DNA from: Streptomyces sp. SKN60 | GTDB taxonomy: Bacteria > Actinomycetota > Actinomycetes > Streptomycetales > Streptomycetaceae | Length of the DNA stretch: 64,000 nt | Assembly: GCF_026236535.1 (NCBI RefSeq) | Contig: NZ_JAHTMW010000006.1 | Coordinates: forward strand, 308,216-372,215 | Direction of reading: 5' to 3' | In this document: one piece after another, positions 1 to 8,464 of the stretch | Layout: every line of letters begins with the position of its first letter | How positions within the stretch are numbered: position 1 is the stretch's first letter | Program-made: the position numbers and the translations under genes | The notes under the pieces: generated by a model | What the model saw: the letters and a program-made list of their open reading frames with translations, nothing else | The model's database searches: none | What the model was told of the DNA's origin: nothing

Positions 1-3000
1 ACCGGGAGGTCGGCCGCGGCGGCCCGGTCGCGGACCTGGATGGGGCGGAGCTGTCCGTTGAGGGTGGACAGGACGGTACGCATGCCGCGTTCGTCCGCCT
101 CGCCGATCGCCTCCAGCTCGATGAGCAGGCGCACGCCGGGGCCGAAGTCGACGGCGTACTCCTTGCCGGGGCGCAGCCCGTAGAAGAAGTCCTTGCTGTC
201 GAGGACGCTGGTGTCGCCGTACGCCTGGCGGTGCGTCTCGTACGCCTGCGTCGGGCCGGGGAAGAGCAGCCGGTTGAGCGTGCCGCGCCGGTCCTTGGCG
301 AGGCCGTCGTGGTCGTCCGGGGTGAGGTCCCGCATCGGCTTGGGTCCTGCGCGGCCCTGGAGGGCCTTGGTGCGGAAGGGTTCGGGCCAGCCGCCGGGCG
401 GGGTGCCCAGTTCGCCGTGGAGGAAGCCGACGACGGAGTCGGGGATGTCGTAGCGCCCGGGTGCCGCCTCGAAGTCCTCGGGGGCGACGCCGGCGCCGAC
501 GAGGTGCAGGGCGAGGTCGCCGACGACCTTCGACGACGGCGTGACCTTCACGAGGCGGCCGAGCATCCGGTCGGCGGCGGCGTAGGTGGTCTCGACGTCC
601 TCGAAGCGGTCGCCGAGGCCGAGGGCGACGGCCTGGGTGCGCAGGTTGGAGAGCTGGCCGCCGGGGATCTCGTGGTGGTAGACGCGCCCGGTCGGCGCGT
701 CGAGTCCGGCCTCGAAGGGGGCGTAGATCCGGCGGACGCTCTCCCAGTACGGCTCCAGGTCGCCGACGGCCTGCAGGTCGAGGCCGGTGGGCCGGTCGGA
801 GTGGTCGGTCGCGGCGACGATCGCGGAGAGCGAGGGCTGGGAGGTGGTGCCGGCCATGGAGGCGACGGCGCCGTCGACGGCGTCGGCGCCGGCCTGGATC
901 GCCGCGAGGTAGGTGGCGAGCTGGCCGCCCGCCGTGTCGTGGGTGTGTAGGTGCACCGGCAGGTCGAACTCCCGGCGCAGCGCGGAGACCAGCGTCGCAG
1001 CGGCGGGGGCGCGGAGCAGGCCGGCCATGTCCTTGACGGCGAGGACGTGGGCGCCGGCCTCGACGATCTGCTCGGCGAGCCGCAGGTAGTAGTCGAGGGT
1101 GTAGAGGCGCTCCGCCGGGTCGGAGAGGTCGGCGGTGTAGCAGAGGGCGACCTCGGCGACGGCGGTGCCGGTCGCGCGCACGGCGTCGATGGCGGGGCGC
1201 ATCTGGCGTACGTCGTTGAGCGCGTCGAAGATGCGGAAGATGTCGATGCCGGTGGCGGCGGCCTCCTGCACGAAGGCGTCGGTGACCTCGGTGGGGTACG
1301 GGGTGTAGCCGACGGTGTTGCGGCCGCGGAGCAGCATCTGCAGGCAGATGTTCGGTACGGCTTCGCGCAGGGCGGCGAGCCGTTCCCAGGGGTCCTCGGC
1401 GAGGAAGCGGAGCGCGACGTCGTAGGTGGCGCCGCCCCAGCATTCGAGGGAGAGCAGCTGCGGCAGGGTGTGCGCCACTGTGGGGGCGACGGCGAGCAGG
1501 TCCTTGGTGCGCACCCGGGTGGCGAGGAGCGACTGGTGGGCGTCGCGGAAGGTGGTGTCGGTGACGCCGATGGTCGGCGCGTCGCGGAGGCCGCGGGCGA
1601 AGCCCTCGGGGCCGAGGGCGGTGAGCCGCTGCTTGGAGCCGGCGGGCGGCGCGCCCGCGGCGCCCGGGCCGTCGGGCAGGCGGGGCAGCTTGGCAGTGGG
1701 GGCGATGAGCTCGGGCCGGGGGCCGTGGGGCTTGTTGACGGTGACGTCGGCGAGGTACGTGAGGAGCTTGGTGCCGCGGTCGGCGGAGTGGCGGGCGGTG
1801 AGCAGGTGCGGGCGCTGCTCGATGAAGGCGGTGGTGACCTGCCCGGCCCGGAAGTCCGGGTCGTCGAGGACGGCCTGCAGGAAGGGGATGTTGGTGGAGA
1901 CGCCGCGGATGCGGAACTCGGCCACGGCGCGCCGGGCACGGCCGACGGCGGCGCGGAAGTCGCGGCCCCGGCAGGTCAGTTTGACCAGCATGGAGTCGAA
2001 GTGGGCGCTGACCTCGCTGCCGGCGTGGGTGGTGCCGCCGTCGAGGCGGATGCCGGAGCCGCCGGGCGAGCGGTAGGCGCTGATCATGCCGGTGTCGGGG
2101 CGGAAGCCGTTGGCGGGGTCCTCGGTGGTGATGCGGCACTGCAGTGCGGCGCCGCGCAGGACGACGGCCTCCTGGGCGAGGCCGAGGTCGGCGAGGGTCT
2201 CGCCGGCGGCGATGCGCAGCTGGGACTGGACGAGGTCGATGTCGGTGACCTCCTCGGTCACCGTGTGCTCGACCTGGATGCGGGGGTTCATCTCGATGAA
2301 GACGTGGTTGCCGTCGGGGTCGAGGAGGAACTCGACGGTGCCCGCGTTGCGGTAGCCGATCTCGCGGGCGAAGCGGACGGCGTCCTCGCAGATGCGCTGC
2401 CGGACGGCCGGGTCGAGGTTCGGGGCGGGTGCGAGCTCGATCACCTTCTGGTGGCGGCGCTGTACGGAACAGTCGCGCTCGTAGAGGTGGATGACGTCGC
2501 CCTCGCCGTCGGCGAGGATCTGCACCTCGATGTGGCGGGGGTCGACGACGGCCTTCTCCAGGAAGACGGTGGCGTCGCCGAACGCGGACTCGGCCTCGCG
2601 GGCCGCCGCCTCGATGGACTCGCGCAGCGCGGCGCGGTCCTCGACGCGGCGCATGCCGCGTCCGCCGCCGCCGGCGACGGCCTTGACGAAGACCGGGAAG
2701 CCGATCTCCTCGGCGGCGGCGACGAGTTCGTCGACGTCGGTGGAGGGCGCGGAGGAGCCGAGCACCGGGACGCCGGCCGCGCGGGCGGCGGCCACGGCAC
2801 GGGCCTTGTTGCCGGTCAGTTCCAGGGTCCGCGCGTCCGGTCCGACGAAGGTGATGCCCGCCTCCTCGCAGGCGCGGGCGAGTTCGGGGTTCTCGGACAG
2901 GAAGCCGTAGCCGGGGTAGACCGCGTCGGCGCCGGCGAGCCGGGCGGCCCGGATGATCTCCTCGACGGAGAGGTAGGCCCGTACGGGGTGCCCGGGCTCC

Positions 3001-3155
3001 CCGATCTCGTACGCCTCGTCGGCCTTGAGCCGGTGCAGCGAATTGCGGTCCTCGTGCGGGAAGACGGCGACGGTGCGCGCCCCCAGTTCGTAGCCGGCGC
3101 GGAACGCGCGAATCGCGATCTCCCCGCGGTTGGCCACCAGCACCTTGCGGAACAT
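1..3155 (-). CDS. pyc: Pyruvate carboxylase, C-terminus cut by window edge
   Basis: Biotin-dependent carboxylation of pyruvate to oxaloacetate, an anaplerotic step in the cytoplasm. About 1051 residues are visible, beginning MFRKVLVANRGEIAIRAF. An N-terminal biotin carboxylase / ATP-grasp part has a glycine-rich loop (GGGGRGMR) and the EMNPRIQVEHTVTE signature. The carboxyltransferase TIM-barrel follows (TDTTFRDAHQSLLATR) and then the PYC-specific conserved region. The C-terminal biotinyl domain with its MKM lysine lies beyond position 1; the family is about 1120-1150 residues, so roughly 70-100 are missing. The ATG at 3153-3155 is preceded by a GAAGGGA ribosome site. The continuous barrel after the carboxylase half separates this from acetyl/propionyl-CoA carboxylase subunits. 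Confidence 0.96.
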   Translation of the reverse strand, partial: MFRKVLVANRGEIAIRAFRAGYELGARTVAVFPHEDRNSLHRLKADEAYEIGEPGHPVRAYLSVEEIIRAARLAGADAVYPGYGFLSENPELARACEEAGITFVGPDARTLELTGNKARAVAAARAAGVPVLGSSAPSTDVDELVAAAEEIGFPVFVKAVAGGGGRGMRRVEDRAALRESIEAAAREAESAFGDATVFLEKAVVDPRHIEVQILADGEGDVIHLYERDCSVQRRHQKVIELAPAPNLDPAVRQRICEDAVRFAREIGYRNAGTVEFLLDPDGNHVFIEMNPRIQVEHTVTEEVTDIDLVQSQLRIAAGETLADLGLAQEAVVLRGAALQCRITTEDPANGFRPDTGMISAYRSPGGSGIRLDGGTTHAGSEVSAHFDSMLVKLTCRGRDFRAAVGRARRAVAEFRIRGVSTNIPFLQAVLDDPDFRAGQVTTAFIEQRPHLLTARHSADRGTKLLTYLADVTVNKPHGPRPELIAPTAKLPRLPDGPGAAGAPPAGSKQRLTALGPEGFARGLRDAPTIGVTDTTFRDAHQSLLATRVRTKDLLAVAPTVAHTLPQLLSLECWGGATYDVALRFLAEDPWERLAALREAVPNICLQMLLRGRNTVGYTPYPTEVTDAFVQEAAATGIDIFRIFDALNDVRQMRPAIDAVRATGTAVAEVALCYTADLSDPAERLYTLDYYLRLAEQIVEAGAHVLAVKDMAGLLRAPAAATLVSALRREFDLPVHLHTHDTAGGQLATYLAAIQAGADAVDGAVASMAGTTSQPSLSAIVAATDHSDRPTGLDLQAVGDLEPYWESVRRIYAPFEAGLDAPTGRVYHHEIPGGQLSNLRTQAVALGLGDRFEDVETTYAAADRMLGRLVKVTPSSKVVGDLALHLVGAGVAPEDFEAAPGRYDIPDSVVGFLHGELGTPPGGWPEPFRTKALQGRAGPKPMRDLTPDDHDGLAKDRRGTLNRLLFPGPTQAYETHRQAYGDTSVLDSKDFFYGLRPGKEYAVDFGPGVRLLIELEAIGEADERGMRTVLSTLNGQLRPIQVRDRAAAADLP

Positions 3156-3348
3156 CTCTGATCCCTTCACCCTGCGGCTTGGGCGCACCCGCGTCGCACT
3201 CGGCGAGCGGCCGGTTCGTCTCCGTCACGCTACGGGGTGCCGGACCTCGGTCTGAAGGTCTCGGGGCAGTGAGATGGATCATCGAGCCGTCCGCCGCGCG
3301 GGTGACGGCAGATCAGAAGGTGAGCGAGCGACCGAGTCTGACGGTTGA

Positions 3349-4089
3349 TCAGGTGGCCGGGTCGAGGAGGTGCGGGCCGTTGTTGCGGACGCTGTTGACG
3401 GCCGGGGAGACGGCGAGGGCGTCGAGGCGCCCGTCGGCCGGGCTGCCGAGCAGCGCGCGCAGGTCGTGGGTGTCCTGGTGGTGCGGGTCGAGCCAGGTGT
3501 CGTAGTGGTCGGGGGTGAGGGCGAGCGGCATGCGGGGGTGCACCCGGCCGGCCTCGTCGGTGGCCTCGGTGGTGATGATGGTGCAGGTCATGAGCCAGGC
3601 GCCGGGGTCGTCGGGGTCCGCGACGTCGGGGTCGCGCCAGTACTCGTACAGGCCCGCGAGCGCCATCACGGAGTCGTCGGCGGGGTGGATGAAGTACGGC
3701 TGCTTGTGGACCTTGCCGGTCGCCTCGTCCTTGACCGGGTCCCACTCGTAGAAGCCGTCGGCCGGCAGCAGACAGCGCCGCTTGGCGAAGGCCCGGCGGT
3801 ACGCGGGCTTCTCGTGGACGGTCTCGACCCGTGCGTTGATCATCCGCGCGCCGCCCTTCGGGTCCTTCGCCCACGACGGTACGAGTCCCCAGCGCAGCGC
3901 CCGCAGCTCGCGCCGCACCTCCCCCTTCTCGCCGCCGTCATGGGCGGGCCGTTCGAGGACGGCGTACACGGGGTCGGTGGGCGCGACGTTCCAGCTGGGC
4001 TCCAGCGTCTCCTCGGGGCGCCACTCGGTCACGCCGAACAGCTGGGTCAGGTCCTGGGGACTCCGGGTGGAGGCGTATCGGCCGCACAT
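3349..4089 (-). CDS. SOS response-associated peptidase family (SRAP / HMCES-YedK) protein
   Basis: 246 residues beginning MCGRYAS, the SRAP hallmark in which Cys2 becomes N-terminal after Met removal and forms a thiazolidine link with abasic sites in single-stranded DNA. Other family landmarks visible are the NVAPTDPVYAV segment near residue 35, the PADGFYEWDP segment carrying the conserved Glu, and the VHPRMPLAL segment with the conserved His. Length matches the family (about 220-260). Expected role: protects abasic ssDNA at replication forks from error-prone processing. It is transcribed in the same direction as the upstream P450, but an 82-bp gap with a short tandem repeat separates them, so no shared operon is argued. 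Confidence 0.93.
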   Translation of the reverse strand: MCGRYASTRSPQDLTQLFGVTEWRPEETLEPSWNVAPTDPVYAVLERPAHDGGEKGEVRRELRALRWGLVPSWAKDPKGGARMINARVETVHEKPAYRRAFAKRRCLLPADGFYEWDPVKDEATGKVHKQPYFIHPADDSVMALAGLYEYWRDPDVADPDDPGAWLMTCTIITTEATDEAGRVHPRMPLALTPDHYDTWLDPHHQDTHDLRALLGSPADGRLDALAVSPAVNSVRNNGPHLLDPAT

Positions 4090-4112
4090 ACGGCCACTCT
4101 GCCACGGACAGG

Positions 4113-4164
4113 GCCGACGGGTGGGGTCGATGGGTGGGCCGATGGGTGGGGCCGACGGGCGGGG
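4113..4164. repeat. Short imperfect tandem repeat, about 13 bp x 4
   Basis: Between the P450 stop and the SRAP start are four imperfect copies of a unit close to ccgatgggtggg (variants ccgacgggtgggg, tcgatgggtggg, ccgatgggtgggg, ccgacgggcgggg). It sits in the 5' region of the SRAP gene. It looks like slippage expansion of a G-rich tract; no function is visible. Confidence 0.55.
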
Positions 4165-4171
4165 CGCCCGG

Positions 4172-5365
4172 TCAGGCGTCCCAGGTGACCGGGAGGCTCT
4201 TCACTCCGTAGATGTCGGCGGTCTCCGGGCGCAGCGCGACCTCGTCGGCCGGGACGGCGAGGCGCAGCGTCGGGAAGCGGTCGAGCAGCGCGGTGAACGC
4301 GGCGCGCATCTCGATGCGGGCCAGCTGCTGGCCGAGGCAGAGGTGGATGCCGTGGCCGAAGGCGAGGTGGCCGCCGGGGACGGGCTTGCGGCGGATGTCG
4401 AGCACGTGGGGGTCGTCGAAGCGCTCGGGGTCGCGGTTGGCGGTGTTGTACGCGAGGAACACGGTGGTGCCGGCCTTGACGGTCTCTCCGCCGAGCTCGA
4501 CGTCCTCGAGCGCCGTCCGCATGAAGGACTTGGCGACGCTGAGGTAGCGCAGCAGCTCCTCGACGGCCTGGTCGATCAGCGTCGGGTCCGCGCGCAGCGC
4601 GGCGAGCTGTTCCGGGTGCTGGAGCAGGGCGAAGGTGCCGAGGGAGAGCATGTTCGCGGTGGTGTCGAACCCGGCGGCGAGGAGGATCAGCGAGATCCCC
4701 TTCAGTTCCTCGTCGCTCAGGTCGGTCTCGGTGAGTTCGCTGAGCACGTCGTCGGTGGGGTGGGCGCGCTTGGCGGCGACGAGCTCCGCGAGGTACTCCT
4801 GCGTCGCCGTGTACGCGGCGATCAGGTCCTCGTCGCTGGTCTCACCGCCCATGAAGGTGTCGATCTGCTCCTGGAAGGAGGCGCGGTCCTCGTACGGGAC
4901 GCCGAGGATCTCGCAGATGACGATGGTGGGGATGGGCTTGCCGAACGCGGTGACGAGGTCCGCCGTCGGCCCGGCCGCCTCCATCGCGTCCAGGCAGTCG
5001 GCGGTGATCTGCTCGATGCGCTCGGTGAGCAGCCGCATCCGGCGCGCGGTGAAGCGGCTGACCAGGGGCTTGCGGTAGCGGCTGTGCTGCGGGTCGTCCA
5101 TCAGCAGGAACTCGCCGGGCGGGGCCGGCGGGATCTCGAAGTCGACCACGTTCAGGAGTTCCTTGCGGGCGCTGAACCGCGGGTCGGCGAGGACGGACCG
5201 GACGAGGTCGTGGCCGGTGACCAGCCAGCCGGCCTTGCCGCCGATGTGGGTGAAGGGGCTGATGGGGCCCCGCTCGCGGGCCTCGGTCAGCTCGGCCGGC
5301 GGGTCGAAGGGGCAGCCGGGCTGGCGCGTCGTCGGCGTCGTGACGGTCTGCGGGGATTCACTCAT
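4172..5365 (-). CDS. Cytochrome P450
   Basis: 397 residues from the ATG at 5363-5365, a soluble actinobacterial class I P450. The I-helix oxygen-activation motif reads AGFDTTANM. The heme loop is FGHGIHLCLGQQLARIE, with the axial Cys near residue 343. An alternative in-frame GTG six bases upstream overlaps the GAGGAG ribosome site, so the ATG is preferred. The sequence resembles the CYP105/CYP107 group of Streptomyces monooxygenases, but the substrate cannot be read. No ferredoxin, reductase or biosynthetic neighbours are present, so it is either an orphan tailoring enzyme or a xenobiotic oxidase. Its upstream region is unusually AT-rich for this genome and holds short inverted repeats. Confidence 0.93.
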   Translation of the reverse strand: MSESPQTVTTPTTRQPGCPFDPPAELTEARERGPISPFTHIGGKAGWLVTGHDLVRSVLADPRFSARKELLNVVDFEIPPAPPGEFLLMDDPQHSRYRKPLVSRFTARRMRLLTERIEQITADCLDAMEAAGPTADLVTAFGKPIPTIVICEILGVPYEDRASFQEQIDTFMGGETSDEDLIAAYTATQEYLAELVAAKRAHPTDDVLSELTETDLSDEELKGISLILLAAGFDTTANMLSLGTFALLQHPEQLAALRADPTLIDQAVEELLRYLSVAKSFMRTALEDVELGGETVKAGTTVFLAYNTANRDPERFDDPHVLDIRRKPVPGGHLAFGHGIHLCLGQQLARIEMRAAFTALLDRFPTLRLAVPADEVALRPETADIYGVKSLPVTWDA

Positions 5366-5675
5366 GGCCACTCCTCGGCTGGTCGGCTCGCGACATGTCG
5401 TGTTTGAACATCGAGAAAGCTACGTTGCGTTCATGGATCGGTCAATCACCAGAATCAGGCAATCGCAGGCAGGCGCAGGGAAATTGATGCAATGACGTTG
5501 CCGTCGAACGCAACACCGCGTTGCAATGGATGACGCCGAAAGCAATGCAGGCGAGCAGCGCGGCGCGCTGTGGGCGCCGGGTTGTGCGCCTGTGCGCCCC
5601 CGGTCGGGGCTCGCGCGCGGGCCGCGGCGCGCCATTGTCGTGGTGGGCATCACGACACGGAGAGCGAGGGACCCG
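5366..5675. promoter_or_regulatory. Intergenic region upstream of the P450, AT-richer, with inverted repeats
   Basis: 310 bases with no convincing gene. The part nearest the P450 (about 5400-5545) is visibly lower in GC than its surroundings. It contains gttgcgttc (5424-5432) and its inverted copy gaacgcaac (5506-5514), plus further TTGCAATG/ATGCAAT-like half sites up to about 5550. This is a plausible promoter/operator for the leftward P450, but no regulator gene lies beside it. A promoter for the rightward small gene at 5676 would also have to lie here. Confidence 0.4.
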
Positions 5676-6083
5676 ATGGGACGACAGGAGCCGGGCCGGG
5701 ACGGGCTGGAGTACCGCCTGAAGGAGCTGGACCCGCCGGGTGTCGCGTACGACACCTGGTTCATCCCCCCGCAGGACCCGAACGCGTTCCCCGCCGGCCT
5801 CACGGGCGAGGCCGCCGCCTTCGTGGAGCGCGTCCGGCGCCTCGGCCCGATCTACGGCGGCGCGGTCCCCGAGGCCGCGGTCCGCCTCGACCTGCGCCTG
5901 GACGCCGAGTTGGGCGCCGGCCGCGACGGCGTCCGCGCCCGCACCCACCGGCTGCACGCCCGCGGCCATGTCCTCGTCGAGGCGGACGACGAGCGGGCGG
6001 TGCCCCGCCTGCGGCTGGTACGCCGCCGGCCCCGGCGCCCCGGCGAGGCCTGGGTCCTCGCGGGCGGCGGCACGGACGGCTAG
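5676..6083 (+). CDS. Conserved hypothetical protein, 135 aa
   Basis: Unrecognised small soluble protein starting MGRQEPGRDGLEYRLKELD. The start is chosen at 5676 because AGCGAGGG sits just upstream and the coherent sequence begins there; the frame itself is open further upstream. There is no signal peptide or membrane segment. The middle (AAAFVERVRRLGPIYGGAVPEAAVRLDLRLDAELG) looks like a helix followed by strands, and the C-terminus is Arg-rich. It ends 8 bases before the convergent methyltransferase stop. No function is assigned. Confidence 0.6.
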   Translation: MGRQEPGRDGLEYRLKELDPPGVAYDTWFIPPQDPNAFPAGLTGEAAAFVERVRRLGPIYGGAVPEAAVRLDLRLDAELGAGRDGVRARTHRLHARGHVLVEADDERAVPRLRLVRRRPRRPGEAWVLAGGGTDG

Positions 6084-6091
6084 GGCCTGCC

Positions 6092-6742
6092 CTAGGGCGT
6101 GTTCTTCCGGGCCAGCAGGTGGACCTCCTGGAACTGGCGCCGGTCGGTGGGCTGGGGCGCCCGTACGAGGCGGGCGACCTCGGCCATGCCGGTCTCGTGG
6201 AGCAGCCCGGCGAGGTGGTCGGGCGACCAGCGGTAGGCGGGTGCGACCGCGTGGTCGAAGACCTGGGTCGGGCGGGAGGGTCCGTCGGTGGCGGAGAAGC
6301 CGAGGAGGAGGTGGCCGCCGGGGGCCAGGACGCGGTGGAACTCCCGCAGGACGGCGGGGACTTCCGCCGGGGGCGTGTGGATGAGGGACCACCGCGCCAG
6401 GATGCCGGCCAGCGCGCCGTCGGCGAGGTCGAGGGCGCCCATCGAGCCCACCTCGAACCGCAGCCCGGGCCAGGCCTGCCGGGCCAGCTCGATCATCGCG
6501 GGCGAGACGTCCACGCCGAACGCCGCCAGCCCCGACTCCGCCAGATGCGCGGTGACATGACCGGGCCCGCAGCCGAGGTCCGCGACCTGCCCGCCGTCGG
6601 CCCCGACCGCCTCGGTGAAGGCGCTCAGCATCGCGCGGTCCAGCGGACTGTCCCGCAGCGAGTCGCGGAACAGCGCCGCGTATTCGTGGGCGGCGGCGTC
6701 ATAGGCCTCGCGGGTGGCGCTCAGGGCATCGTTGTCGACCAT
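6092..6742 (-). CDS. Class I SAM-dependent methyltransferase
   Basis: 216 residues from MVDNDALSATREAYDAAAHEYA. The SAM motif I reads VADLGCGPGHVTAHLAESG, followed by motif II FGVDVSPAMIELAR and a motif around GALDLADGALAGILARWSLIHTPP, the Methyltransf_11/25 layout. A start 30 bases upstream (6772) is possible, but the extra ten residues do not look conserved. The substrate cannot be read; many close relatives are annotated only as class I methyltransferases. It converges with the 135-aa gene on its left and diverges from the phosphoesterase on its right. Confidence 0.88.
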   Translation of the reverse strand: MVDNDALSATREAYDAAAHEYAALFRDSLRDSPLDRAMLSAFTEAVGADGGQVADLGCGPGHVTAHLAESGLAAFGVDVSPAMIELARQAWPGLRFEVGSMGALDLADGALAGILARWSLIHTPPAEVPAVLREFHRVLAPGGHLLLGFSATDGPSRPTQVFDHAVAPAYRWSPDHLAGLLHETGMAEVARLVRAPQPTDRRQFQEVHLLARKNTP

Positions 6743-6947
6743 GCCCGCGACCGTAACCCCCGGCACTGACAACGCCGCGGGGCGCGACGAGTCGCCGCCC
6801 GCCCCGAGGGCCGTGGCCGGATCCCGTCACTCCCCGAAGTCGGCGGTTCACCCAACGGCCACCCGTCCCACCCCACCGCAACACCGGGCCGCTCGCCGCG
6901 AGCCCTACCTTCCGTGTCGCCCTCGTCCCACGACCGAAAGGTTCGGC

Positions 6948-8366
6948 ATGCCCAGTCGCAAGGCCACCACGGTGGCCCTCGTCGGCGTACTGGCCACCGG
7001 CACCCTGGCCGCCACCGCCCTGACCTCGCTCGCGCCCACCGCCTCGGCGGCGGGCACCACGTTCACCGCGACCGCGGACACCTACGTCGACAGCCAGTAC
7101 CCCTCCGTGAACTACGGCACCTCGACGCAACTCGGGGTGGACAACAGCCCCGTGAAGCAGATGGTGCTGCGCTTCGACGTCTCCGGCCTGACCCAGCCGG
7201 TCACCCGCGCGAAGCTGCGGATCCACGTCGACGACGTGGCGGGCGCGGAGAGCGGCAACGGCGGCACGTTCCGCGCGATGTCCACCACCTCGTGGTCCGA
7301 GACGTCCGTGACCTACAACAACCGTCCGCCGATCGACGGCGCCACGCTCGGCACGCTCGGCTCGGTGGCCCGCAACACCTGGTACGAGGTCGACGTGACC
7401 TCGTACGTCACGGGCAACGGCACCTACGGCATCGGCGTCACCTCGTCGAGCACCAACGGCGCGGACTACGACGCGCGCGAAACCGGCGCCACCGCCCCGC
7501 AGTTGGTGATCGAGACGGGCACCACGCCCACGCCCACCCCGACGCCGACCAGCACCGCCACCACCACCCCGCCGCCGTCCGGCGACCCGGTCCTCGTCGG
7601 CGCCGGCGACATCGCCACCTCGGGGTCCGGCGACACCGCGACCGCGAACCTCCTCGACGGCATCCCCGGCACCGTGTTCACGATCGGCGACAACGCCTAC
7701 CCCAACGGCTCCGCCTCCGACTACACCACCTACTACGAGCCCACCTGGGGCCGCCACAAGGCGCGCACGAAGCCGGCGCCGGGCAACCACGAGTACAACA
7801 CCTCGGGCGCGACCGGGTACTACAACTACTTCGGCGCCAACGCGGGCCCGTCGGGCCAGGGTTACTACTCCTACGACCTCGGCGACTGGCACGTGGTGTC
7901 ACTCAACTCCGAGGTCGCCATGAACGTCGGCTCGGCCCAGGAGAAGTGGCTGCGCGCCGACCTCGCCGCCGCCAACAAGCCGTGCACCGTGGCCTACTGG
8001 CACAAGCCGCGCTGGACCTCCAGCTCCAGCCACGCGCCCGAGCCCGCGACCGGTCCGCTGGTCCAGGCGCTGTACGACTACAACGCCGAGGTCATCCTGA
8101 CCGGCCACAACCACCAGTACGAGCGCTTCGCGCCGCAGAACCCGAGCGGCCGGCTCGACACCGCGCGCGGCCTGCGGCAGTTCGTCGCCGGCATGGGCGG
8201 CGCCTCCCTCTACGGCTTCGGCACCATCCAGCCGAACAGCGAGGCCCGCAACAACGACACCTTCGGCGTCCTGAAGCTCACCCTGCACAGCAACGGCTAC
8301 GACTGGCAGTTCGTGCCGCAGGCGGGCAAGACGTACAACGACAGCGGCTCCGGCACCTGCCACTGA
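6948..8366 (+). CDS. Secreted DNRLRE-domain metallophosphoesterase (purple acid phosphatase-like)
   Basis: 472 residues. The N-terminal signal peptide (basic MPSRK, hydrophobic stretch, cleavage near TASAAG) sends it out of the cell. Residues about 35-185 form a DNRLRE/CBM96-like beta domain (FTATADTYVDSQYPSVNYGT, MVLRFDVSGL). A Thr-Pro linker follows (PTPTPTPTSTATTT). The C-terminal half is a calcineurin-like phosphoesterase with metal-binding motifs GAGDIATSGS, TIGDNAYPNG, GNHEYN, WHKPRW and TGHNHQYERF. Extracellular phosphate-ester hydrolysis is expected; the DNRLRE domain may bind carbohydrate or the surface. ATG at 6948 follows a GAAAGG ribosome site. A strong hairpin lies just downstream. 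Confidence 0.92.
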   Translation: MPSRKATTVALVGVLATGTLAATALTSLAPTASAAGTTFTATADTYVDSQYPSVNYGTSTQLGVDNSPVKQMVLRFDVSGLTQPVTRAKLRIHVDDVAGAESGNGGTFRAMSTTSWSETSVTYNNRPPIDGATLGTLGSVARNTWYEVDVTSYVTGNGTYGIGVTSSSTNGADYDARETGATAPQLVIETGTTPTPTPTPTSTATTTPPPSGDPVLVGAGDIATSGSGDTATANLLDGIPGTVFTIGDNAYPNGSASDYTTYYEPTWGRHKARTKPAPGNHEYNTSGATGYYNYFGANAGPSGQGYYSYDLGDWHVVSLNSEVAMNVGSAQEKWLRADLAAANKPCTVAYWHKPRWTSSSSHAPEPATGPLVQALYDYNAEVILTGHNHQYERFAPQNPSGRLDTARGLRQFVAGMGGASLYGFGTIQPNSEARNNDTFGVLKLTLHSNGYDWQFVPQAGKTYNDSGSGTCH

Positions 8367-8382
8367 CGCCGCCAACCCGGGC

Positions 8383-8409
8383 CCGGACGCCGCCGTGCGC
8401 GGCGTCCGG
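8383..8409 (+). terminator. Hairpin terminator after the phosphoesterase
   Basis: Perfect 11-bp arms (ccggacgccgc, 8383-8393; gcggcgtccgg, 8399-8409) around a 5-base loop, starting 17 bases after the phosphoesterase stop. No U tract, as is usual in Streptomyces. It separates this gene from the MFS gene starting at 8465. Confidence 0.65.
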
Positions 8410-8464
8410 TGCCACCCCCGCCCGCCCGACGCCGCCACGTCACGCCCCGGAGGTCGTCACCCCC

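Noticed and set aside
548..3161. Long open frames overlapping pyruvate carboxylase on both strands
   Set aside because: They are by-products of GC-rich third positions; their translations are low-complexity Pro/Ser/Arg or Gly/Val/Asp without any family motif, whereas the carboxylase frame is continuous and conserved.
4172..6742. Small biosynthetic cluster of P450 plus methyltransferase
   Set aside because: The genes are separated by a divergent hypothetical gene, share no operon, and no core biosynthetic enzyme is present.
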